Shown one piece after another: positions 9,906-18,514 of a DNA stretch of 64,000 nt (within the stretch, counting starts at the first letter, position 1; the number at the start of each line of letters is the position of its first letter). The position numbers and the translations under genes are program-made. This DNA comes from Acidobacteriota bacterium (GTDB lineage: Bacteria > Acidobacteriota > Terriglobia > Terriglobales > Acidobacteriaceae), in assembly GCA_021793595.1 (NCBI GenBank), contig JAJYSL010000001.1:1-64000 (forward strand), in the 5' to 3' direction. The notes under the pieces are model-generated. The model had not been told where the DNA came from and ran no database searches. It worked only from the letters and a program-made list of their open reading frames with translations.

Positions 9906-11373
9906 CGCAGCAAAGCGGGCACGACCCTCCGCTTCTGTACAACCTCGGCCCATGATCGGATTCAGAATTCCGCGTCTTCGCTTTGAAGTCCGCCTGGCCG
10001 CGCTGCTTGTAGCGCTGGCCAGCCCGGCAGTCGTCCTCGCTTTCGTCGCGTTGTTTCTGTGGCGCGCGTCGGTGCTGGTTTGGGTATGCGTCCTTGTAGT
10101 TCTCATTCTCGCGTTGGCGTGGTTGGGTTCGTCAATTTTCCAGCACATCGTTCGACCCTTACAGACTCTTTCCAATGTCGTCGCTGCGTTGCGCGAAAAT
10201 GAATATTCGTTCCGCGCCCGAGAAATTGGCCAAGGCGATGCTCTCGGCGATCTGGCGGCGCAGATCAACGAGCTTGCCGGCGACTTGCGCGTGCGCCGTC
10301 ATCGCGAATCGGAAACGTTTGCGCTCCTCGAGTGCGTCGTCGAAAGCATGGAGCTTCCCGTCTTCGCCTTTAACGCGGCTGCGGAATTGCAATTGACAAA
10401 TCCTGCCGCCCGCAAAATGCTGCAGCTTCCCGCCAACTCCATGCTGCATCGCAGTGCCGCCTCATTGGGCCTGACGGACATCCTGCATTGCGCGGACAAC
10501 AGCGTCGTCACATTGACCATGCACGGGCGCCAAGGCCGATGGATGGTGCGCCGCAGCAAGTTCTATCAAGAGGGAACGCCGCATACGCTATTGCTGCTGT
10601 CCGATGTAAGCGGCGTGCTGCGCGAGCAGGAGCGGCAGGCATGGCAACGGCTCATCCGCGTTTTGGCGCATGAAGTGAACAACTCCCTGACGCCCATCAA
10701 GTCGATCGCCGGCAGTCTTCGCTCGCGCATGATGCGCAGCTTCGCCGTTCCGCCGCCAGATGGGATTGCCCGAGTTGAGTTCCCCAGGCAGGAATTGAAT
10801 CCGGTCGACATGGAGCATGGGCTCGCCATCATTGAGGAGCGTGCCGAGTCGTTGAACCGTTTTCTGCAGGCTTACAGCCAGCTTGCCAAACTGCCTCCTC
10901 CGGTCAAGGCTGTCTCAGCTGCCGCTCCGTTGCTGGAACGCATCTGTCACCTTGAAACGCGCGTCAACGTTGTTCTCGAGCTCCAGAAGGATGTCGAAAT
11001 CTACGCCGATGCAGCCCAGCTCGAACAGGCGCTCATCAACCTGGTTCGCAATGCCGTAGATGCGGCGATCCAGGCTCATCAGGATAAATCCGCGGTGCGA
11101 GTCGCGGTGATTTGCAGGCATCAAGCCGAAAGCATCGTCATTCTTGTCGAGGACAATGGCGCCGGCCTGGCCAATCCCGCCAATCTGTTTGTTCCGCTCT
11201 ACACCACCAAGCCCGGCGGCATGGGTGTCGGCCTGATCCTGGCGCTGCAGATCATCGAAGCTCACGGCGGCACTCTCACCGTGGCAAATCGCAATGACGG
11301 ACCCGGCTGTCGCGCGGAAATTCGCTTGCCGGTTCTATCCGTCGACACAATCCTCGCCGATCCTTCCAGCTGA
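9895..11373 (+). CDS. Membrane sensor histidine kinase (NtrY-like)
   Basis: 492-residue kinase partner of the preceding NtrC-type regulator. Two adjacent hydrophobic segments (about 35-55 and 59-80) with almost no periplasmic loop are followed by a HAMP-like linker, a PAS-type domain (about 145-245), the HisKA motif with phospho-acceptor H259 (LAHEVNNSLTPI), and a HATPase domain with N-box (NLVRNAVDA), G1 (DNGAGL) and G2 (GMGVGL). HEVNN with TPI is typical of NtrY/NtrB kinases. The near absence of a periplasmic loop suggests membrane or cytoplasmic sensing. An alternative ATG at 9952 would remove 19 residues that do not look conserved. Confidence 0.93.
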   Translation: MASSAAKRARPSASVQPRPMIGFRIPRLRFEVRLAALLVALASPAVVLAFVALFLWRASVLVWVCVLVVLILALAWLGSSIFQHIVRPLQTLSNVVAALRENEYSFRAREIGQGDALGDLAAQINELAGDLRVRRHRESETFALLECVVESMELPVFAFNAAAELQLTNPAARKMLQLPANSMLHRSAASLGLTDILHCADNSVVTLTMHGRQGRWMVRRSKFYQEGTPHTLLLLSDVSGVLREQERQAWQRLIRVLAHEVNNSLTPIKSIAGSLRSRMMRSFAVPPPDGIARVEFPRQELNPVDMEHGLAIIEERAESLNRFLQAYSQLAKLPPPVKAVSAAAPLLERICHLETRVNVVLELQKDVEIYADAAQLEQALINLVRNAVDAAIQAHQDKSAVRVAVICRHQAESIVILVEDNGAGLANPANLFVPLYTTKPGGMGVGLILALQIIEAHGGTLTVANRNDGPGCRAEIRLPVLSVDTILADPSS

Positions 11374-11408
11374 AAATCCGCAACTGCGCCGTCCCCGATC
11401 GGATGTCG

Positions 11409-11612
11409 CTATTCCGCTCGCAGCGCGCGCACCGGATCCACAAAGACTGCCCGCTGCACCGGAACATACGCGGCCACAGCGATCGCCAGAAACGTCAACA
11501 GCCCCGCGACCGCGAAACTCCAGGGATCGCCATACGTCACATGAGACAGCTCATCGCGCAGGTAGGGTGTTAGCAACAGGCTGATCGGCACACCGCAAGC
11601 CGCGAGTTTCTC
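11409..11612 (-). pseudogene. C-terminal remnant of an ADOP/FtsX permease
   Basis: The minus-strand translation gives about 65 residues that match the very end of the two intact permeases upstream. It has a last TM helix followed by YVPVQRAVFVDPVRALRAE, which corresponds to the terminal DPIQALRDE / EPVEALRSE of the paralogues. Nothing of the remaining 750 residues is present, and the frame runs without a plausible start into the radical SAM gene. It is therefore a stranded 3' end left by deletion of a third, opposite-facing ADOP gene. Confidence 0.75.
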
Positions 11613-11654
11613 CGCCCTGCGGGCACACAGAGAGCGTTGTTCACAAGGGATGAG

Positions 11655-13328
11655 CTAGGCGGCAGTCCAGTTGCGGTGCTCAACAATTGTCTTCGGCTCG
11701 TAGGTCTTACCTTCAGCCAGGTGCTTTTCTTCGCGACGGCTGGTCCATAAAGCCAGCGGTCCCAGGGCCCAGCTAATCGCCCTCGTCACGATGCCGAATT
11801 CTGAGCCGATATCCAGTCGCAACGCACGAATCTGGTCGCTGACTGCCCGGTTGCTGCGGCGCAGTTGTTTTTCCATGGCCCACAACAGGCCGCTGTACGC
11901 GGTTCGGATGGAGCGAACTTCCCACTGGAAGCGCTTTCGAATGCGCGGATCGGCATCGTTCTTGTACCGCTTCCAGCCATCCATGGTCGTTCGGCAAATG
12001 CGGAATAGGCTTGGCCCATTGCGCTGAAAGTCGCGCAAAAAAGCCAGATTCAGAAAACGATTGGACTCATCGCGCGAAATGGCTGCATGCTCAAAATTGA
12101 ATTTGTCTTGGCCGTGAATATCGGCAAGGTTCACATCCAGCATTCGCTTCTTCTCGGTCATCTCTTTGTGCAGAGGCGTTCCCGGCACCGGCGTGTACAG
12201 CATGAACTGGTGGAAATCCGTTTCATGCGCAACTGCGTGTTCAATTTCTTCCGCGATGTTGGCGGGAGTGTGATGCTCCAATCCAATAATGCTGGAACCC
12301 AACAGCTTGATGCCGTGTTGGCGCAGCTCACGGGTCAGGGAACGCGTGTCTTGTCCCTGAAGTTTGGCGTAGCCGGCGCGCGGCGATTCCAGCCCCATCC
12401 ATATCCAGGAGATTCCCAGCTCAACCAATTCCTTCATGCTGTACTTGCGAATCGCGTTCGCTGAAGAGAAGACATACATTGCCCATGCCTTGCCTTCAGC
12501 CTTCATCAGGTCCAGCAATTCCATGGCGCGCTGGCGATGAAGCAAAAAATTCTCGTCCATCATAAAGAAGGAGCGAACCTTCATCGTCCGCTCCATCTCG
12601 CACATCACGTCGAAGAGCTCTTTGCCGGTGTTGTAGAAATTCAGGAACTTTCCTTTGCCGCCGAAGAAGGCCGACGTCGTACAGAAATTGCAGCCTAGTG
12701 GACAACCCACCGAGGGAATGATGGTGGCCGCAGTTTCGCTTGCGGTTTCCGAAGCTTTAAGACCCATGGCGCGTACGTCGAATCCGGAGACGATGTGCGG
12801 GTGGCGAATGGGCGCTGCGGTATCCTCTCCCAGGTAGGCGCGCATCCACGCGATGCCGTCTCCGCGCACGATATGGTCGGCATCGACTCTTTCGGCAATG
12901 TCCGGTAGCGCGGCCACGTGGCCGCCCACCACAATCACTGATTCCGGAGAAATCGCGCGCACCATGCGGCACATTTCCGCAACCTTGCCGATATTGACGA
13001 TAATGGACGAGATTCCGACGATGTCGTAGTGATTGGCCTTCAACTCTTCAGCAAACTTTTCCCGGGTAGGAAAATCGAGAACCGTCGATGGCGCGGAAAT
13101 ATTCTGCTGGATCATCATGATGCCCCATGAGCGGTGGAACATTCGCAGCGAAAAAGATCCCTGCATCCGCGTTACCTGGTTGTGATACAGCTCCATGGGA
13201 TTGATGCTGCGACTGCCGAATTCGTCATCCTGTGCATACGGGCCGAAAACTGAGGAGAGCAGAACACGCGCCTGCGTGCCTTTGGGGTGCCTAGCCTGTG
13301 CCTGTGCTTCTATGAGTTCTGTATTCAT
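11655..13328 (-). CDS. B12-binding-domain radical SAM protein
   Basis: 557-residue radical SAM enzyme with an N-terminal cobalamin-binding-like Rossmann domain (about 85-165, with VVGGHVAALPD) and a radical SAM core. The core's cluster-binding cysteines are C209, C213 and C216 (CPLGCNFC), the CxxxCxxC pattern. The downstream Elp3-like region contains MMDENF and IGLEHHTP. The C-terminal 120 residues are basic and helical. Such enzymes methylate unactivated carbons or remodel tetrapyrroles or lipids. This one resembles the broad HpnP/BchE-like group, but the substrate cannot be read from the sequence. No DxHxxG motif is seen in the B12 domain, as is common in this class. The stop is next to the ADOP remnant; the gene is not obviously in an operon. 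Confidence 0.85.
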   Translation of the reverse strand: MNTELIEAQAQARHPKGTQARVLLSSVFGPYAQDDEFGSRSINPMELYHNQVTRMQGSFSLRMFHRSWGIMMIQQNISAPSTVLDFPTREKFAEELKANHYDIVGISSIIVNIGKVAEMCRMVRAISPESVIVVGGHVAALPDIAERVDADHIVRGDGIAWMRAYLGEDTAAPIRHPHIVSGFDVRAMGLKASETASETAATIIPSVGCPLGCNFCTTSAFFGGKGKFLNFYNTGKELFDVMCEMERTMKVRSFFMMDENFLLHRQRAMELLDLMKAEGKAWAMYVFSSANAIRKYSMKELVELGISWIWMGLESPRAGYAKLQGQDTRSLTRELRQHGIKLLGSSIIGLEHHTPANIAEEIEHAVAHETDFHQFMLYTPVPGTPLHKEMTEKKRMLDVNLADIHGQDKFNFEHAAISRDESNRFLNLAFLRDFQRNGPSLFRICRTTMDGWKRYKNDADPRIRKRFQWEVRSIRTAYSGLLWAMEKQLRRSNRAVSDQIRALRLDIGSEFGIVTRAISWALGPLALWTSRREEKHLAEGKTYEPKTIVEHRNWTAA

Positions 13329-13584
13329 GCTTCACCTTCGGGGTGCAGGTGGTATCAGCGGTCATTCGCGATGGACAGAGGAGGCCGTCGTAAGAAATGG
13401 ACGGGACGGCCACAGTGAATCGTGGAAGAGAGCTGTAAGATCATTGTCCCGCTCGCAGACTCAATTCACAACGCGATGACAAAAAAATTACAAAGCAATC
13501 TGGTGCTGACTAACTTGGCGCACGGCCACGGTTTCTGGCTGAAAGTGCCACACGGGCGGCAACCGCATCTTACACTTGTCTCGT

Positions 13585-14130
13585 ATGCGACTCTTCGTTG
13601 GAATTCCACTCGCCGCTTCGGCGATCGAACAACTCGAGAAGATTTCTATGCGGCATCGAGTGAAGGGAGATGGATTGCGTTGGTCGATGCCCGAGTCGTG
13701 GCACATCACTCTGCAATTTCTGGGCAACACCAGCGAAACACAGTATCAGTGCGTCGTCGCTCGATTGCGAGAACTGCACGCCGCGCCCATTCCGATTGAG
13801 CTGGACCAGGTGGGTTTCTTCGACCGCGCGGGAATTTTCTTCGCCGGCGTCGCCCGCACGCCGGAATTGCTGGCTCTCCAGCAACAAGTGATAAAAACCA
13901 CCATCCCGTGCGGATTCGCTCCAGAGGATCGCCCGTACCAGCCCCACATTACGCTGGCGCGCAGCAAGGGCAGACGAAATGCCATAGGGCTGGAGATGCT
14001 AAAAACGAGAATTCGTCATCAACCGAAGTTCAGCCGGTTTGTGGCGGAGGAATTTCTTCTCTATGAAAGCTTCACTCTGCCGACCGGTTCCCAGTACGAA
14101 ATCCGCGAACGGTTTCGATTCGGTTTTTGA
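13585..14130 (+). CDS. thpR: RNA 2',3'-cyclic phosphodiesterase (2H family)
   Basis: 181-residue 2H phosphoesterase of the LigT/ThpR group, which opens 2',3'-cyclic phosphates on RNA ends. Both catalytic HxTx motifs are visible: H40-T42 (HITL) and H121-T123 (HITL), with the family N-terminus MRLFVGIPL. An in-frame TTG nine bases upstream is less likely than this ATG because the conserved first strand begins at MRLF. It is a monocistronic gene convergent with fhs, and a REP-like inverted pair lies between them. Family assignment is firm; the physiological role in bacteria is poorly defined. Confidence 0.9.
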   Translation: MRLFVGIPLAASAIEQLEKISMRHRVKGDGLRWSMPESWHITLQFLGNTSETQYQCVVARLRELHAAPIPIELDQVGFFDRAGIFFAGVARTPELLALQQQVIKTTIPCGFAPEDRPYQPHITLARSKGRRNAIGLEMLKTRIRHQPKFSRFVAEEFLLYESFTLPTGSQYEIRERFRFGF

Positions 14131-14162
14131 CCCGAAAAGTGCACCAAAACCGCAGCAAGATG

Positions 14163-14224
14163 GATGGTTGCCTGAGCAACTAAAATGTCAGAAAACGCGC
14201 TTTTTGGTTGCTCAGGCAACCATC
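14163..14224. repeat. REP-like pair: two palindromes in inverted orientation
   Basis: Two perfect 18-nt arms (14163-14180 and 14207-14224) are exact reverse complements separated by 26 nt. Each arm also contains its own small hairpin, GTTGC-4 nt-GCAAC. The element lies between the convergent 3' ends of thpR and fhs, so it may act as a bidirectional transcription or mRNA end. The nested geometry resembles a REP/BIME pair more than a plain terminator. The loop carries a T-run (14201-14205). Confidence 0.7.
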
Positions 14225-14256
14225 TGTATTCGAGAGATTTCTGAAGGGATTTCACG

Positions 14257-15870
14257 TTACACCCCGACGATTTCTCCTGCCTCGTTCACGTCGATTTCGA
14301 CCGCCCGAGGAACCTTCGGCAGGCCCGGCATCAGCATCATATTGCCGGCAATCATCACCACAAACCCCGCGCCTGCGGACAGCGAAACGTCCGTAATCCG
14401 CAGCTTCCAGCCCTCCGGAGCCCCCAACAGCTTGGGATTGTCCGAGAGTGAATACTGCGTTTTCGCGATGCAAATGGGTAAACCCTCAAATCCCCAATCC
14501 ACCAGCTGCCGGAGTTTTTCCTTGGCAGTTTCGCTCATCTCGACACCATCGGCACCGTATACCCGTGTCGCAACCTTGCTGGCTTTCTCCGCGTACGAGT
14601 CACTCAACGCATACGCTGGAGTGATTTCAGCGCCGACATTTGCGTCAATGGTTTCAACAACTGTGCGGGCAAGGTCGATCGAGCCCTCGCCTCCACGGGT
14701 AAAGGGTTCTGTCATCTCGCATGCGACGCATTGCCGGTCGCAGTAGGCGAGCAACTGCGCCAGGTCAGCCTCGCTGTCGTGGGGAAATCGATTCACGGCG
14801 ATTACGAGCGGAACGCCAAAGTGGCGCAGACTGCGAATATGTTGCGCCAGATTTGCAAATCCTTTCTGCAGGTCGCCATCCCCCTGGTTTCGCATGCTTT
14901 GCACCGTGGTCACGAGCAAAGCGACCGATGGGCTTACGCCTAAGACCCGCGTGACGATGTCCATATATTTTTCTGCGCCCAGATCAGCCGCAAAGCCGGC
15001 TTCGTTGACAACGTAGTCCGCCAGTCGAAGGCCCATATCCTGTGAAATGATGCTGCTGGTTCCGTGCGCAATATTTCCAAAGGGGCCTGTATGCACCAGT
15101 GCAGGTGCGCCCTCCGTGGTCTGCACCAGGTTCGGCAGAAGCGCTTCTTCCAGCAGCGCCATCATTGCGCCAGTGGCCTGCAAATCCGCGGCTCGCACCG
15201 GCTTTCCGGTGCGCGAAGCTCCGATGACGATCGAGGCTAGACGCCGGCGAAGATCGCTGCGGTCTTTGGCGAGCGCCATGATCGCCATGATCTCCGAAGC
15301 GGCGGTGATCACAAATCCAGTACGGCGATTGGCGCCATCTCTTTTGCCATCGATATCAATCGCGATGCGGCGAAGCGCGCGATCGTTCATATCCATAGAG
15401 CGTGGCCAGGTGATTCGATCCGGGTCAAGGTCAAGTTCATTGCCATGGAACAGGTGAGCGTCGGTCAATGCCGCCAGCAGATTGTGGGCAGAGGTCATGG
15501 CGTGAATGTCGCCATGGAAATGCAAATTGATTTTTTGGCTCGGTTCCACCTGCGACAGGCCGCCTCCGGCTGCGCCGCCCTTCATGCCAAAAACGGGGCC
15601 CAGAGACGGTTCTCGAGAAGTGACGATGGCCTTCTTGCCAATGCGCTCCATGCCCTGCACCAGACCGATGGCGGTGACGGTTTTGCCCTCGCCCGAAACG
15701 GTTGGCGTTGTGGCAGTTACCAGGATCAGCTTGCCACGACGCGGAAATGCCGGGTCGGTCAACAAATCCAGCTTCAGTTTTGCGCCGTAGGTGCCCAACG
15801 TTTCATATCGGCTTTCCGGCAGATTCAGCTTGCGTGCAATCGTACTGATCGGCAATAACGCTCGCGTCAT
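14257..15870 (-). CDS. fhs: Formate--tetrahydrofolate ligase
   Basis: 537-residue enzyme that makes 10-formyl-THF from formate, ATP and THF in the cytoplasm, feeding purine synthesis or the methyl branch of C1 metabolism. The nucleotide-binding loop TVSGEGKT (57-64) and the surrounding TATTP block are typical. Other family blocks are visible (GGAAGGGLSQV, HFHGDIHA, FGNIAHG). The chosen ATG at 15870 has a GGAAAG ribosome binding site and leaves a 14-bp gap to the upstream secreted-protein gene; a longer frame from 15927 would overlap that gene. Its presence near a corrinoid methyltransferase locus 20 kb away is suggestive but not proof of a linked pathway. Confidence 0.95.
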   Translation of the reverse strand: MTRALLPISTIARKLNLPESRYETLGTYGAKLKLDLLTDPAFPRRGKLILVTATTPTVSGEGKTVTAIGLVQGMERIGKKAIVTSREPSLGPVFGMKGGAAGGGLSQVEPSQKINLHFHGDIHAMTSAHNLLAALTDAHLFHGNELDLDPDRITWPRSMDMNDRALRRIAIDIDGKRDGANRRTGFVITAASEIMAIMALAKDRSDLRRRLASIVIGASRTGKPVRAADLQATGAMMALLEEALLPNLVQTTEGAPALVHTGPFGNIAHGTSSIISQDMGLRLADYVVNEAGFAADLGAEKYMDIVTRVLGVSPSVALLVTTVQSMRNQGDGDLQKGFANLAQHIRSLRHFGVPLVIAVNRFPHDSEADLAQLLAYCDRQCVACEMTEPFTRGGEGSIDLARTVVETIDANVGAEITPAYALSDSYAEKASKVATRVYGADGVEMSETAKEKLRQLVDWGFEGLPICIAKTQYSLSDNPKLLGAPEGWKLRITDVSLSAGAGFVVMIAGNMMLMPGLPKVPRAVEIDVNEAGEIVGV

Positions 15871-15884
15871 TCGCGCTTTCCATC

Positions 15885-16334
15885 CTAGTTTGCTGGAGGT
15901 GTAATGTTGGTGACCGGCAAGTCCCAATGCGCCAGCAGAATTTCGAATCGCCGTTGCTCCTCGCGCTTGTAGGTCTCCTGATCGGGATAGAGTTGTCGGA
16001 TGAACCCGTCTTCTTCAGGATCCGCAGTGGTGGCAACCGTGGAATTCTTATAGGTAATGGTCACGCGGTAATCCCATCGCGCGTCTTCTGTCATATGGTT
16101 CGCGGGCGTCTCGATCTTGAGCGAGGTGATGCGGCCGGTCTGTTGAATCTTTCGCAGTAGAGGGAAGTGATTCTTTAGAAACAGATCGAGAAACTCCTGT
16201 TGATGACCCCATTGCGTCTTGTAGTAATACTCCACGGTGTAGGGCGCATTCGCAGCGCCTTGTGGCGGCGCTCCTTGTGCCAGAACCGGAATCGCGAATG
16301 CAGTCAGCAGCAAAACAAGCAAAAGCTTTTTCAT
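15885..16334 (-). CDS. Secreted protein of unknown function
   Basis: 149-residue protein with a clear Sec signal peptide (KK, then LLLVLLLTAFAIPVLA, cleavage before QGAPP). The mature part of about 130 residues is rich in aromatic and charged residues (YTVEYYYKTQWGHQQEF). It has a ferredoxin-like-fold feel, similar to antibiotic-biosynthesis-monooxygenase or NIPSNAP-like dimeric alpha-beta barrels, but I cannot assign a family. It is likely periplasmic. The gene lies 14 bp upstream of fhs on the same strand, so the two may share a transcript, although no functional link is evident. Confidence 0.75.
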   Translation of the reverse strand: MKKLLLVLLLTAFAIPVLAQGAPPQGAANAPYTVEYYYKTQWGHQQEFLDLFLKNHFPLLRKIQQTGRITSLKIETPANHMTEDARWDYRVTITYKNSTVATTADPEEDGFIRQLYPDQETYKREEQRRFEILLAHWDLPVTNITPPAN

Positions 16335-16428
16335 CGCACTCCTTCCAGGAACGAAACCAGCCCCATTGTAGCGGTCGGTGGCGCAGTGATCGGTGACGGC
16401 CGTTACGGCGACGATTCCTGCTCGTTTG

Positions 16429-16860
16429 TTAATCCTCTGCCGCGACCGGTGAGTTCAACTCCGCTTCGAGCATTGCGGCCAGTGGAACGTCGTGCCGTCC
16501 GAGCAGATAGGATGTCGAGATCACGCGACCCTCCTCGACGTCGGTCACTCCGGGTACGCCAACTGCGATAGCTTTGAGGGAGTTGCGCGGAATGGGGGTT
16601 TGCTGCAGCAAGCGTTCAACGCCGTCGCAAATAAGTTCAACAACCGCGTCTGCACCGCGCACACCCTCGGTGGACGACGACCATCTCGCGACGATGGCAC
16701 CCGATCGATCTGCGAGCGCGAGTCGCAGGTTGGTTCCTCCAATGTCGACACCAGCGACATAGCCGGCGTCAGTGGATGGCTCGCAGCCGGGCTTCGCGGT
16801 CGCGGGATTGCCACCGCGCTGCGTGGTTTCCACGGCGTCATGATTTGGGGGATTTGCCAT
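16429..16860 (-). pseudogene. Truncated ROK-family sugar kinase
   Basis: 143 residues covering only the first half of a ROK kinase, whose usual length is about 300. The ATP-binding DIGGTNLRLAL and the GVPGVTDVEEG block are intact. The frame ends at AAED-stop, precisely where the conserved END(V/I)N sugar-binding motif should follow (compare ENDINLAAQGE in the intact ROK regulator at 18883). No ROK-like sequence is found in any frame after that point, so the C-terminal half, including the HxxxCxxGxxGC region, is deleted. It starts 30 bp after the MFS pseudogene, so it was the distal gene of the same operon, probably a glucokinase or GlcNAc kinase. Confidence 0.85.
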
Positions 16861-16889
16861 CGTCGTACTGCCTCTCCTTGGGATTTCAC

Positions 16890-18172
16890 TCAGCGTGCAA
16901 TCGCGTTCGCCTCGGTGCTAATCCTTTCCAACTCGCGCCCTTTGGTTTCCGGGACGACGAAGCGAACGAAGAGCAGCGTGAGGATACAAAACCCTGCATA
17001 GATGATGAAGGTGGATGAATTTCCTGCCGCTTTGATGAGCGACAGAAAAGTAAGGGAAACAAAAAAATTGGCTGCGCCGGAGGCCAGGGATGCCAGGGCA
17101 ACTCCGCGGCCACGAATCTGCAGAGGGAAAACTTCTGACACAAGAATCCACGCGATGGGCCCCATGCTGAAGGCGAAGCAGGTGATGTAGACCATCAGGC
17201 AAATGGTGGCGACGATGCCGGGCGCAGCACCGAAGGCGGCCTGATTGTGGAAGGAATACGCGAGCATCAACAGAGAAGCTGTCATGCCGCCGACACCAGC
17301 GTACAGCAGTGGTTTTCGTCCCACCCGATCGACCAGCACGAGGGCAATGATGGTGGCGAGCACGTTGGTGATCGCCACAAGGAGGGTGGCGAAGATGGCG
17401 TTTTTATTGGATGCGATGCCGGCGAGCGAAAAAATTTGCGGTCCATAATACAAGATGGCGTTGATGCCGGTTACTTGTTGCAGGATGAGGAAGCCGGCGG
17501 CGATGAACAACGAGATACGCACCGCCGGACTCCACAGGGCGCTCCAGCGGCGTTCCAATTTGATTGCCAGAGCGGCGTGAATATCGGCGATCAGCAGGCG
17601 AGCGCCTTCCGCATCGGTGTAGGTGCTGAGCACGGATTCAGCCTCAGCGATGCGATGCTGCGCAAACAGCCACCGCGGACTTTCCGGCAAGGTGAGCAGC
17701 AGAAGGATAAGGAGCGCCGCTGGCAGTGCTCCCATGCCAAACATCAGCCGCCAGGCGTGCTGGTTGGCCAGCCAGTAACCCACCAGGTCGGCCAGCGCGA
17801 TCCCGATGGTGAGGGCAAATTGGAGAGGCCGATGAGCATGCCGCGCGAGCGGGGAGGCGCAAGTTCTGAAACGTATACAGGCGCGGTAACGGATGTGAAG
17901 CCGACAGCCACGCCCAGCAGGAAACGCGCGACGATGAGAATGACGACGTTCGGCGAGGCAAAGGCCAACAGTGAACCGCAAAGAAAAATGGCACCACCCC
18001 AGAGAAGGGTGGCGCGACGGCCAATGCGATCAGTGATAGCCCCACCCGCGAGCGCGCCGGACATCGCGCCAATTAAGACGACACTGACCACCATTTCCTG
18101 CATGCGTGTCGAGAGGACAAAGGACTGGCGCACATACACCAATGCGGCCGCGATCACGCCCATGTCATAGCC
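16890..18172 (-). pseudogene. Sugar-porter MFS transporter, 5'-truncated and frameshifted
   Basis: The two reading frames together encode a 12-TM sugar porter. Visible signatures are GYDMGVIAAAL in TM1, the DRIGRRATLLWG loop, the SELAPPRSRG motif, PESPRWL after TM6, QQVTGINAILYYGP in TM7, DRVGRKPLLYAG and the C-terminal VPETKGRELE. Translation changes frame near 17823: ...RGMLIGL continues as QFALTIGIALADLVGYW only if one base is added. The 5' end is also gone: TM1 is entered directly at GYDMGV, fused in frame to a SIS-domain fragment. The original protein was a proton-sugar symporter such as a GlcNAc or glucose carrier. It is now probably non-functional, unless the shift is a sequencing error. 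Confidence 0.85.
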
Positions 18173-18514
18173 GGAGAGAGCGGCGTCGTTCCATACCGGC
18201 CGAGCGTAGTGCAGCCACTCGCCAGCGTCCCCGGAGAATGAGAGCCTGCCGTGAGTCGTTAGCAGGACAGAAGCGCTGAACGAGGAGCAGAAGGACGCGC
18301 CCATTCCAATGAACATGACGGGGCCTGGCTGTTGAGAAAGCCGGCGAAAGTTTGTGAGCTGGGAGCGAAGTTCCGGATCGCTGCGATAGGCGCGAATCAA
18401 GTCGAGGAGTCGTTGCGGCTGCTCGCGGCACTCGATCTCGAGGATCTGGGTTTCGCCGGCCCGCAGGAGATGCGCCGGCGGTTCAACCCCATTCATCCAA
18501 CGAGGCGTTTCCAT
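18173..18514 (-). pseudogene. N-terminal fragment of a SIS-domain sugar isomerase fused to the MFS frame
   Basis: About 114 codons from the ATG at 18514 (ribosome binding site GGGAG) resemble the start of GlmS/AgaS-like SIS proteins. Features are ILEIECREQPQRL, the phosphosugar-binding strand VMFIGMGASFCSSFSAS, and DAGEWLHYARPVW. Right after DAALS, where a SIS protein continues to its catalytic part, the frame runs straight into MFS TM1 (GYDMGV). This is an in-frame deletion junction near 18172/18173. The operon probably once encoded SIS isomerase or deaminase, sugar porter and ROK kinase, transcribed away from the ROK regulator at 18883. Confidence 0.75.

Noticed and set aside
17247..18170. 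Plus-strand frame of 307 codons
   Set aside because: It is antisense to the MFS pseudogene, with low-complexity Arg/Gln/Gly composition and no motif.
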